This document shows, in pieces, positions 50,685 through 62,546 of a stretch of DNA of 64,000 nt. Below the pieces are notes generated by a model. That model saw only the letters and a list, made by a program, of their open reading frames with translations, was not told the DNA's origin and made no database searches. The position numbers and the translations under genes were made by a program. How positions within the stretch are numbered: the stretch's first letter is position 1; each line of letters begins with the position of its first letter. Source of the DNA: Limanda limanda (Eukaryota > Chordata > Actinopteri > Pleuronectiformes > Pleuronectidae); NCBI RefSeq assembly GCF_963576545.1, contig NW_026870465.1, forward strand, positions 434,001 through 498,000, given 5' to 3'.

Positions 50685-53407
50685 GTTAGGGTTAGGGTTA
50701 GGGATGAAAGCACATAGGAGAAAGAGATATTCTTGAATAACTTTTTTTGTGAAGGTCGGAGAGACTTGGAAAGTGGTTGCATCTGGACTAATTTGGGTCC
50801 TGCGGATCGATTGGTACCATCCCCGAGCTTGTACGACCTTCGGAAGAGGTCGACCGACGAAATTCCCCCAAATCTGAGGAGATATTCTTGAATAACATTT
50901 TTTGTGAAGGTCAGAGAGACTTGCAAGTAGGCTCTACCCCCACTAAATGGGGTAGCGCGCATCGATCGGTACCATCCTTGAGCTTCTCCGACTTTCGGAA
51001 GGGTTAGGGTTAGGGTTAGGGATGAAAGCACATAGGAGAAAGAGATATTCTTGAATAACTTTTTTTGTGAAGGTCGGAGAGACTTGCAAGTAGGCTCTAC
51101 CCCCACTAAATGGGGTAGCGCGCATCGATCGGTACCATCCTTGAGCTTCTCCGACTTTCGGAAGGGTTAGGGTTAGGGTTAGGGATGAAAGCACATAGGA
51201 GAAAGAGATATTCTTGAATAACTTTTTTTGTGAAGGTCGGAGAGACTTGGAAAGTGGTTGCATCTGGACTAATTTGGGTCCTGCAGATCGATTGGTACCA
51301 TCCCCGAGCTTGTACGACCTTCGGAAGAGGTCGACCGACGAAATTCCCCCAAATCTGAGGAGATATTCTTGAATAACTTTTTTTGTGAAGGTCGGAGAGA
51401 CTTGCAAGTAGGCTCTACCCCCACTAAATGGGGTAGCGCGCATCGATCGGTACCATCTTTGAGCTTCTCCGACTTTCGGAAGGGTTAGGGTTAGGGTTAG
51501 GGATGAAAGCACATAGGAGAAAGAGATATTCTTGAATAACTTTTTTTGTGAAGGTCGGAGAGACTTGCAAGTAGGCTCTACCCCCACTAAATGGGGTAGC
51601 GCGCATCGATCGGTACTATCCTTGAGCTTCTCCGACTTTCGGAAGGGTTAGGGTTAGGGTTAGGGATGAAAGCACATAGGAGAAAGAGATATTCTTGAAT
51701 AACTTTTTTTGTGAAGGTCGGAGAGACTTGGAAAGTGGTTGCATCTGGACTAATTTGGGTCCTGCGGATCGATTGGTACCATCCCCGAGCTTGTACGACC
51801 TTCGGAAGAGGTCGACCGACGAAATTCCCCCAAATCTGAGGAGATATTCTTGAATAACTTTTTTTGTGAAGGTCGGAGAGACTTGCAAGTAGGCTCTACC
51901 CCCACTAAATGGGGTAGCGCGCATCGATCGGTACCATCCTTGAGCTTCTCCGACTTTCGGAAGGGTTAGGGTTAGGGTTAGGGATGAAAGCACATAGGAG
52001 AAAGAGATATTCTTGAATAACTTTTTTTGTGAAGGTCGGAGAGACTTGAAAAGTGGTTGCATCTGGACTAATTTTGGTTCTGCGGATCGATTGGTACCAT
52101 CCCCGAGCTTGTACGACCTTCGGAAGAGGTCGACCGACTAAATTCCCCCAAATCTGAGGAGATATTCTTGAATAACTTTTTTTGTGAAGGTCGGAGAGAC
52201 TTGCAAGTAGGCTCTACCCCCACTAAATGGGGTAACGCGCATCGATCGGTACCATCCTTGAGCTTCTCCGACTTTCGGAAGGGTTAGGGTTAGGGTTAGG
52301 GATGAAAGCACATAGGAGAAAGAGATATTCTTGAATAACTTTTTTTGTTAAGGTCGGAGAGACTTGCAAGTAGGCTCTACCCCCACTAAATGGGGTAGCG
52401 CGCATCGATCGGTACCATCCTTGAGCTTCTCCGACTTTCGGAAGGGTTAGGGTTAGGGTTAGGGATGAAAGCACATAGGAGAAAGAGATATTCTTGAATA
52501 ACTTTTTTTGTGAAGGTCGGAGAGACTTGCAAGTAGGCTCTACCCCCACTAAATGGGGTTGCGCGCATCGATCGGTACCATCCTTGAGCTTCTCCGACTT
52601 TCGGAAGGGTTAGGGTTAGGGTTAGGGATGAAAGCACATAGGAGAAAGAGATATTCTTGAATAACTTTTTTTGTGAAGGTCGGAGAGACTTGGAAAGTGG
52701 TTGCATCTGGACTAATTTGGGTCCTGCGGATCGATTGGTACCATCCCCGAGCTTGTACGACCTTCGGAAGAGGTCGACCGACGAAATTCCCCCAAATCTG
52801 AGGAGATATTCTTGAATAACTTTTTTTGTGAAGGTCGGAGAGACTTGCAAGTAGGCTCTACCCCCACTAAATGGGGTAGCGCGCATCGATCGGTACCATC
52901 CTTGAGCTTCTCCGACTTTCGGAAGGGTTAGGGTTAGGGTTAGGGATGAAAGCACATAGGAGAAAGAGATATTCTTGAATAACTTTTTTTGTGAAGGTCG
53001 GAGAGACTTGAAAAGTGGTTGCATCTGGACTAATTTGGGTTCTGCGGATCGATTGGTACCATCCCCGAGCTTGTACGACCTTCGGAAGAGGTCGACCGAC
53101 TAAATTCCCCCAAATCTGAGGAGATATTCTTGAATAACTTTTTTTGTGAAGGTCGGAGAGACTTGCAAGTAGGCTCTACCCCCACTAAATGGGGTAGCGC
53201 GCATCGATCGGTACCATCCTTGAGCTTCTCCGACTTTCGGAAGGGTTAGGGTTAGGGTTAGGGATGAAAGCACATAGGAGAAAGAGATATTCTTGAATAA
53301 CTTTTTTTGTTAAGGTCGGAGAGACTTGCAAGTAGGCTCTACCCCCACTAAATGGGGTAGCGCGCATCGATCGGTACCATCCTTGAGCTTCTCCGACTTT
53401 CGGAAGG
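50685..53407 (+). repeat. Higher-order block B, copy 2, extended by an extra L-S-S-L
   Basis: Marker order matches 45881-48122: marked L at 50685, S, L with CCTGCAG at 51166, S ending GGTACTATCC at 51484, L, then an L-S-S-L block at 51965-52926. A second L-S-S-L block follows at 52927-53888, so this block was duplicated locally as at 19981-22866. GGGGTAACG at about 52234 is a private change. Confidence 0.82.
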
Positions 53408-56400
53408 GTTAGGGTTAGGGTTAGGGATGAAAGCACATAGGAGAAAGAGATATTCTTGAATAACTTTTTTTGTGAAGGTCGGAGAGACTTGCAAGTAGGC
53501 TCTACCCCCACTAAATGGGGTTGCGCGCATCGATCGGTACCATCCTTGAGCTTCTCCGACTTTCGGAAGGGTTAGGGTTAGGGTTAGGGATGAAAGCACA
53601 TAGGAGAAAGAGATATTCTTGAATAACTTTTTTTGTGAAGGTCGGAGAGACTTGGAAAGTGGTTGCATCTGGACTAATTTGGGTCCTGCGGATCGATTGG
53701 TACCATCCCCGAGCTTGTACGACCTTCGGAAGAGGTCGACCGACGAAATTCCCCCAAATCTGAGGAGATATTCTTGAATAACTTTTTTTGTGAAGGTCGG
53801 AGAGACTTGCAAGTAGGCTCTACCCCCACTAAATGGGGTAGCGCGCATCGATCGGTACCATCCTTGAGCTTCTCCGACTTTCGGAAGGGTTAGGGTTAGG
53901 GTTAGGGATGAAAGCACATAGGAGAAAGAGATATTCTTGAATAACTTTTTTTGTGAAGGTCGGAGAGACTTGCAAGTAGGCTCTACCCCCACTAAATGGG
54001 GTTGCGCGCATCGATCGGTACCATCTTTGAGCTTCTCCGACTTTCGGAAGGGTTAGGGTTAGGGTTAGGGATGAAAGCACATAGGAGAAAGAGATATTCT
54101 TGAATAACTTTTTTTGTGAAGGTCGGAGAGACTTGGAAAGTGGTTGCATCTGGACTAATTTGGGTCCTGCAGATCGATTGGTACCATCCCCGAGCTTGTA
54201 CGACCTTCGGAAGAGGTCGACCGACGAAATTCCCCCAAATCTGAGGAGATATTCTTGAATAACTTTTTTTGTGAAGGTCGGAGAGACTTGCAAGTAGGCT
54301 CTACCCCCACTAAATGGGGTAGCGCGCATCGATCGGTACCATCCTTGAGCTTCTCCGACTTTTGGAAGGGTTAGGGTTAGGGTTAGGGATGAAAGCACAT
54401 AGGAGAAAGAGATATTCTTGAATAACTTTTTTTGTGAAGGTCGGAGAGACTTGCAAGTAGGCTCTACCCCCACTAAATGGGGTTGCGCGCATCGATCGGT
54501 ACCATCCTTGAGCTTCTCCGACTTTCGGAAGGGTTAGGGTTAGGGTTAGGGATGAAAGCACATAGGAGAAAGAGATATTCTTGAATAACTTTTTTTGTGA
54601 AGGTCGGAGAGACTTGGAAAGTGGTTGCATCTGGACTAATTTGGGTCCTGCAGATCGATTGGTACCATCCCCGAGCTTGTACGACCTTCGGAAGAGGTCG
54701 ACCGACGAAATTCCCCCAAATCTGAGGAGATATTCTTGAATAACTTTTTTTGTGAAGGTCGGAGAGACTTGCAAGTAGGCTCTACCCCCACTAAATGGGG
54801 TAGCGCGCATCGATCGGTACCATCCTTGAGCTTCTCCGACTTTCGGAAGGGTTAGGGTTAGGGTTAGGGATGAAAGCACATAGGAGAAAGAGATATTCTT
54901 GAATAACTTTTTTTGTGAAGGTCGGAGAGACTTGCAAGTAGGCTGTACCCCCACTAAATGGGGTAGCGCGCATCGATCGGTACCATCCTTGAGCTTCTCC
55001 GACTTTCGGAAGGGTTAGGGTTAGGGTTAGGGATGAAAGCACATAGGAGAAAGAGATATTCTTGAATAACTTTTTTTGTGAAGGTCGGAGAGACTTGGAA
55101 AGTGGTTGCATCTGGACTAATTTGGGTCCTGCAGATCGATTGGTACCATCCCCGAGCTTGTACGACCTTCGGAAGAGGTCGACCGACGAAATTCCCCCAA
55201 ATCTGAGGAGATATTCTTGAATAACTTTTTTTGTGAAGGTCGGAGAGACTTGCAAGTAGGCTCTACCCCCACTAAATGGGGTAGCGCGCATCGATCGGTA
55301 CCATCCTTGAGCTTCTCCGACTTTCGGAAGGGTTAGGGTTAGGGTTAGGGATGAAAGCACATAGGAGAAAGAGATATTCTTGAATAACTTTTTTTGTGAA
55401 GGTCGGAGAGACTTGCAAGTAGGCTCTACCCCCACTAAATGGGGTAGCGCGCATCGATCGGTACCATCCTTGAGCTTCTCCGACTTTCGGAAGGGTTAGG
55501 GTTAGGGTTAGGGATGAAAGCACATAGGAGAAAGAGATATTCTTGAATAACTTTTTTTGTGAAGGTCGGAGAGACTTGGAAAGTGGTTGCATCTGGACTA
55601 ATTTGGGTCCTGCGGATCGATTGGTACCATCCCCGAGCTTGTACGACCTTCGGAAGAGGTCGACCGACGAAATTCCCCCAAATCTGAGGAGATATTCTTG
55701 AATAACTTTTTTTGTGAAGGTCGGAGAGACTTGCAAGTAGGCTCTACCCCCACTAAATGGGGTAGCGCGCATCGATCGGTACCAATCTTTGAGCTTCTCC
55801 GACTTTCGGAAGGGTTAGGGTTAGGGTTAGGGATGAAAGCACATAGGAGAAAGAGATATTCTTGAATAACTTTTTTTGTGAAGGTCGGAGAGACTTGCAA
55901 GTACGCTCTACCCCCACTAAATGGGGTAGCGCGCATCGATCGGTACTATCCTTGAGCTTCTCCGACTTTCGGAAGGGTTAGGGTTAGGGTTAGGGATGAA
56001 AGCACATAGGAGAAAGAGATATTCTTGAATAACTTTTTTTGTGAAGGTCGGAGAGACTTGGAAAGTGGTTGCATCTGGACTAATTTGGGTCCTGCGGATC
56101 GATTGGTACCATCCCCGAGCTTGTACGACCTTCGGAAGAGGTCGACCGACGAAATTCCCCCAAATCTGAGGAGATATTCTTGAATAACTTTTTTTGTGAA
56201 GGTCGGAGAGACTTGCAAGTAGGCTCTACCCCCACTAAATGGGGTAGCGCGCATCGATCAGTACCATCTTTGAGCTTCTCCGACTTTCGGAAGGGTTAGG
56301 GTTAGGGTTAGGGATGAAAGCACATAGGAGAAAGAGATATTCTTGAATAACTTTTTTTGTGAAGGTCGGAGAGACTTGGAAAGTGGTTGCATCTGGACTA

Positions 56401-56774
56401 ATTTGGGTCCTGCGGATCGATTGGTACCATCCCCGAGCTTGTACGACCTTCGGAAGAGGTCGACCGACGAAATTCCCCTAAATCTGAGGAGATATTCTTG
56501 AATAACTTTTTTTTGAAGGTCGGAGAGACTTGCAAGTAGGCTCTACCCCCACTAAATGGGGTAGCGCGCATCGATCGGTACCATCCTTGAGCTTCTCCGA
56601 CTTTCGGAAGGGTTAGGGTTAGGGTTAGGGATGAAAGCACATAGGAGAAAGAGATATTCTTGAATAACTTTTTTTGTGAAGGTCGGAGAGACTTGCAAGT
56701 AGGCTCTACCCCCACTAAATGGGGTTGCGCGCATCGATCGGTACCATCCTTGAGCTTCTCCGACTTTCGGAAGG
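53408..56774 (+). repeat. 3,367-bp higher-order repeat, copy 1
   Basis: Unit starts: S 53408, L 53571, S 53889, L 54052, S 54370, L 54533, S 54851, L 55014, S 55332, L 55495 (+1), S 55814 (GTACGCTC), L 55977, L 56295 (-1, G lost after the T-run), S 56612. Markers in order: GACTTTTGG at the end of the 54052 unit, CTGTACC in the 54851 unit, CCCCTAAATC near 56477. All recur in copy 3 at +5,772. Confidence 0.88.
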
Positions 56775-59179
56775 GTTAGGGTTAGGGTTAGGGATGAAAG
56801 CACATAGGAGAAAGAGATATTCTTGAATAACTTTTTTTGTGAAGGTCGGAGAGACTTGCAAGTAGGCTCTACCCCCACTAAATGGGGTTGCGCGCATCGA
56901 TCGGTACCATCCTTGAGCTTCTCCGACTTTCGGAAGGGTTAGGGTTAGGGTTAGGGATGAAAGCACATAGGAGAAAGAGATATTCTTGAATAACTTTTTT
57001 TGTGAAGGTCGGAGAGACTTGGAAAGTGGTTGCATCTGGACTAATTTGGGTCCTGCAGATCGATTGGTACCATCCCCGAGCTTGTACGACCTTCGGAAGA
57101 GGTCGACCGACGAAATTCCCCCAAATCTGAGGAGATATTCTTGAATAACTTTTTTTGTGAAGGTCGGAGAGACTTGCAAGTAGGCTCTACCCCCACTAAA
57201 TGGGGTAGCGCGCATCGATCGGTACCATCCTTGAGCTTCTCCGACTTTCGGAAGGGTTAGGGTTAGGGTTAGGGATGAAAGCACATAGGAGAAAGAGATA
57301 TTCTTGAATAACTTTTTTTGTGAAGGTCGGAGAGACTTGCAAGTAGGCTGTACCCCCACTAAATGGGGTAGCGCGCATCGATCGGTACCATCCTTGAGCT
57401 TCTCCGACTTTCGGAAGGGTTAGGGTTAGGGTTAGGGATGAAAGCACATAGGAGAAAGAGATATTCTTGAATAACTTTTTTTGTGAAGGTCGGAGAGACT
57501 TGGAAAGTGGTTGCATCTGGACTAATTTGGGTCCTGCAGATCGATTGGTACCATCCCCGAGCTTGTACGACCTTCGGAAGAGGTCGACCGACGAAATTCC
57601 CCCAAATCTGAGGAGATATTCTTGAATAACTTTTTTTGTGAAGGTCGGAGAGACTTGCAAGTAGGCTCTACCCCCACTAAATGGGGTAGCGCGCATCGAT
57701 CGGTACCATCCTTGAGCTTCTCCGACTTTCGGAAGGGTTAGGGTTAGGGTTAGGGATGAAAGCACATAGGAGAAAGAGATATTCTTGAATAACTTTTTTT
57801 GTGAAGGTCGGAGAGACTTGCAAGTAGGCTCTACCCCCACTAAATGGGGTAGCGCGCATCGATCGGTACCATCCTTGAGCTTCTCCGACTTTCGGAAGGG
57901 TTAGGGTTAGGGTTAGGGATGAAAGCACATAGGAGAAAGAGATATTCTTGAATAACTTTTTTTGTGAAGGTCGGAGAGACTTGGAAAGTGGTTGCATCTG
58001 GACTAATTTGGGTCCTGCGGATCGATTGGTACCATCCCCGAGCTTGTACGACCTTCGGAAGAGGTCGACCGACGAAATTCCCCCAAATCTGAGGAGATAT
58101 TCTTGAATAACTTTTTTTGTGAAGGTCGGAGAGACTTGCAAGTAGGCTCTACCCCCACTAAATGGGGTAGCGCGCATCGATCGGTACCAATCTTTGAGCT
58201 TCTCCGACTTTCGGAAGGGTTAGGGTTAGGGTTAGGGATGAAAGCACATAGGAGAAAGAGATATTCTTGAATAACTTTTTTTGTGAAGGTCGGAGAGACT
58301 TGCAAGTACGCTCTACCCCCACTAAATGGGGTAGCGCGCATCGATCGGTACTATCCTTGAGCTTCTCCGACTTTCGGAAGGGTTAGGGTTAGGGTTAGGG
58401 ATGAAAGCACATAGGAGAAAGAGATATTCTTGAATAACTTTTTTTGTGAAGGTCGGAGAGACTTGGAAAGTGGTTGCATCTGGACTAATTTGGGTCCTGC
58501 GGATCGATTGGTACCATCCCCGAGCTTGTACGACCTTCGGAAGAGGTCGACCGACGAAATTCCCCCAAATCTGAGGAGATATTCTTGAATAACTTTTTTT
58601 GTGAAGGTCGGAGAGACTTGCAAGTAGGCTCTACCCCCACTAAATGGGGTAGCGCGCATCGATCAGTACCATCTTTGAGCTTCTCCGACTTTCGGAAGGG
58701 TTAGGGTTAGGGTTAGGGATGAAAGCACATAGGAGAAAGAGATATTCTTGAATAACTTTTTTTGTGAAGGTCGGAGAGACTTGGAAAGTGGTTGCATCTG
58801 GACTAATTTGGGTCCTGCGGATCGATTGGTACCATCCCCGAGCTTGTACGACCTTCGGAAGAGGTCGACCGACGAAATTCCCCTAAATCTGAGGAGATAT
58901 TCTTGAATAACTTTTTTTTGAAGGTCGGAGAGACTTGCAAGTAGGCTCTACCCCCACTAAATGGGGTAGCGCGCATCGATCGGTACCATCCTTGAGCTTC
59001 TCCGACTTTCGGAAGGGTTAGGGTTAGGGTTAGGGATGAAAGCACATAGGAGAAAGAGATATTCTTGAATAACTTTTTTTGTGAAGGTCGGAGAGACTTG
59101 CAAGTAGGCTCTACCCCCACTAAATGGGGTTGCGCGCATCGATCGGTACCATCCTTGAGCTTCTCCGACTTTCGGAAGG
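56775..59179 (+). repeat. Higher-order repeat, copy 2, lacking 962 bp (2,405 bp)
   Basis: Matches 54370-56774 at +2,405, with the same +1 insertion (57900 unit), GTACGCTC S (58219), -1 deletion (58700 unit) and CCCCTAAATC. The first two S-L dimers of copies 1 and 3 are absent. So this is the same repeat with a 962-bp internal loss, or copies 1 and 3 share a gain. Confidence 0.86.
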
Positions 59180-62100
59180 GTTAGGGTTAGGGTTAGGGAT
59201 GAAAGCACATAGGAGAAAGAGATATTCTTGAATAACTTTTTTTGTGAAGGTCGGAGAGACTTGCAAGTAGGCTCTACCCCCACTAAATGGGGTTGCGCGC
59301 ATCGATCGGTACCATCCTTGAGCTTCTCCGACTTTCGGAAGGGTTAGGGTTAGGGTTAGGGATGAAAGCACATAGGAGAAAGAGATATTCTTGAATAACT
59401 TTTTTTGTGAAGGTCGGAGAGACTTGGAAAGTGGTTGCATCTGGACTAATTTGGGTCCTGCGGATCGATTGGTACCATCCCCGAGCTTGTACGACCTTCG
59501 GAAGAGGTCGACCGACGAAATTCCCCCAAATCTGAGGAGATATTCTTGAATAACTTTTTTTGTGAAGGTCGGAGAGACTTGCAAGTAGGCTCTACCCCCA
59601 CTAAATGGGGTAGCGCGCATCGATCGGTACCATCCTTGAGCTTCTCCGACTTTCGGAAGGGTTAGGGTTAGGGTTAGGGATGAAAGCACATAGGAGAAAG
59701 AGATATTCTTGAATAACTTTTTTTGTGAAGGTCGGAGAGACTTGCAAGTAGGCTCTACCCCCACTAAATGGGGTTGCGCGCATCGATCGGTACCATCTTT
59801 GAGCTTCTCCGACTTTCGGAAGGGTTAGGGTTAGGGTTAGGGATGAAAGCACATAGGAGAAAGAGATATTCTTGAATAACTTTTTTTGTGAAGGTCGGAG
59901 AGACTTGGAAAGTGGTTGCATCTGGACTAATTTGGGTCCTGCAGATCGATTGGTACCATCCCCGAGCTTGTACGACCTTCGGAAGAGGTCGACCGACGAA
60001 ATTCCCCCAAATCTGAGGAGATATTCTTGAATAACTTTTTTTGTGAAGGTCGGAGAGACTTGCAAGTAGGCTCTACCCCCACTAAATGGGGTAGCGCGCA
60101 TCGATCGGTACCATCCTTGAGCTTCTCCGACTTTTGGAAGGGTTAGGGTTAGGGTTAGGGATGAAAGCACATAGGAGAAAGAGATATTCTTGAATAACTT
60201 TTTTTGTGAAGGTCGGAGAGACTTGCAAGTAGGCTCTACCCCCACTAAATGGGGTTGCGCGCATCGATCGGTACCATCCTTGAGCTTCTCCGACTTTCGG
60301 AAGGGTTAGGGTTAGGGTTAGGGATGAAAGCACATAGGAGAAAGAGATATTCTTGAATAACTTTTTTTGTGAAGGTCGGAGAGACTTGGAAAGTGGTTGC
60401 ATCTGGACTAATTTGGGTCCTGCAGATCGATTGGTACCATCCCCGAGCTTGTACGACCTTCGGAAGAGGTCGACCGACGAAATTCCCCCAAATCTGAGGA
60501 GATATTCTTGAATAACTTTTTTTGTGAAGGTCGGAGAGACTTGCAAGTAGGCTCTACCCCCACTAAATGGGGTAGCGCGCATCGATCGGTACTATCCTTG
60601 AGCTTCTCCGACTTTCGGAAGGGTTAGGGTTAGGGTTAGGGATGAAAGCACATAGGAGAAAGAGATATTCTTGAATAACTTTTTTTGTGAAGGTCGGAGA
60701 GACTTGCAAGTAGGCTGTACCCCCACTAAATGGGGTAGCGCGCATCGATCGGTACCATCCTTGAGCTTCTCCGACTTTCGGAAGGGTTAGGGTTAGGGTT
60801 AGGGATGAAAGCACATAGGAGAAAGAGATATTCTTGAATAACTTTTTTTGTGAAGGTCGGAGAGACTTGGAAAGTGGTTGCATCTGGACTAATTTGGGTC
60901 CTGCAGATCGATTGGTACCATCCCCGAGCTTGTACGACCTTCGGAAGAGGTCGACCGACGAAATTCCCCCAAATCTGAGGAGATATTCTTGAATAACTTT
61001 TTTTGTGAAGGTCGGAGAGACTTGCAAGTAGGCTCTACCCCCACTAAATGGGGTAGCGCGCATCGATCGGTACCATCCTTGAGCTTCTCCGACTTTCGGA
61101 AGGGTTAGGGTTAGGGTTAGGGATGAAAGCACATAGGAGAAAGAGATATTCTTGAATAACTTTTTTTGTGAAGGTCGGAGAGACTTGCAAGTAGGCTCTA
61201 CCCCCACTAAATGGGGTAGCGCGCATCGATCGGTACCATCCTTGAGCTTCTCCGACTTTCGGAAGGGTTAGGGTTAGGGTTAGGGATGAAAGCACATAGG
61301 AGAAAGAGATATTCTTGAATAACTTTTTTTGTGAAGGTCGGAGAGACTTGGAAAGTGGTTGCATCTGGACTAATTTGGGTCCTGCGGATCGATTGGTACC
61401 ATCCCCGAGCTTGTACGACCTTCGGAAGAGGTCGACCGACGAAATTCCCCCAAATCTGAGGAGATATTCTTGAATAACTTTTTTTGTGAAGGTCGGAGAG
61501 ACTTGCAAGTAGGCTCTACCCCCACTAAATGGGGTAGCGCGCATCGATCGGTACCAATCTTTGAGCTTCTCCGACTTTCGGAAGGGTTAGGGTTAGGGTT
61601 AGGGATGAAAGCACATAGGAGAAAGAGATATTCTTGAATAACTTTTTTTGTGAAGGTCGGAGAGACTTGCAAGTACGCTCTACCCCCACTAAATGGGGTA
61701 GCGCGCATCGATCGGTACCATCCTTGAGCTTCTCCGACTTTCGGAAGGGTTAGGGTTAGGGTTAGGGATGAAAGCACATAGGAGAAAGAGATATTCTTGA
61801 ATAACTTTTTTTGTGAAGGTCGGAGAGACTTGGAAAGTGGTTGCATCTGGACTAATTTGGGTCCTGCGGATCGATTGGTACCATCCCCGAGCTTGTACGA
61901 CCTTCGGAAGAGGTCGACCGACGAAATTCCCCCAAATCTGAGGAGATATTCTTGAATAACTTTTTTTGTGAAGGTCGGAGAGACATGCAAGTAGGCTCTA
62001 CCCCCACTAAATGGGGTAGCGCGCATCGATCAGTACCATCTTTGAGCTTCTCCGACTTTCGGAAGGGTTAGGGTTAGGGTTAGGGATGAAAGCACATAGG

Positions 62101-62546
62101 AGAAAGAGATATTCTTGAATAACTTTTTTTGTGAAGGTCGGAGAGACTTGGAAAGTGGTTGCATCTGGACTAATTTGGGTCCTGCGGATCGATTGGTACC
62201 ATCCCCGAGCTTGTACGACCTTCGGAAGAGGTCGACCGACGAAATTCCCCTAAATCTGAGGAGATATTCTTGAATAACTTTTTTTTGAAGGTCGGAGAGA
62301 CTTGCAAGTAGGCTCTACCCCCACTAAATGGGGTAGCGCGCATCGATCGGTACCATCCTTGAGCTTCTCCGACTTTCGGAAGGGTTAGGGTTAGGGTTAG
62401 GGATGAAAGCACATAGGAGAAAGAGATATTCTTGAATAACTTTTTTTGTGAAGGTCGGAGAGACTTGCAAGTAGGCTCTACCCCCACTAAATGGGGTTGC
62501 GCGCATCGATCGGTACCATCCTTGAGCTTCTCCGACTTTCGGAAGG
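59180..62546 (+). repeat. 3,367-bp higher-order repeat, copy 3
   Basis: Starts exactly where copy 2 ends and follows copy 1 unit for unit, through the +1 insertion (61267 unit), GTACGCTC S (61586), -1 deletion (62067 unit) and the T-allele S at 62384. Differences seen: GGTACTATCC has moved from the S at 55814 to the L at 60305, and GAGACATGC near 61982 is private. Confidence 0.88.
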
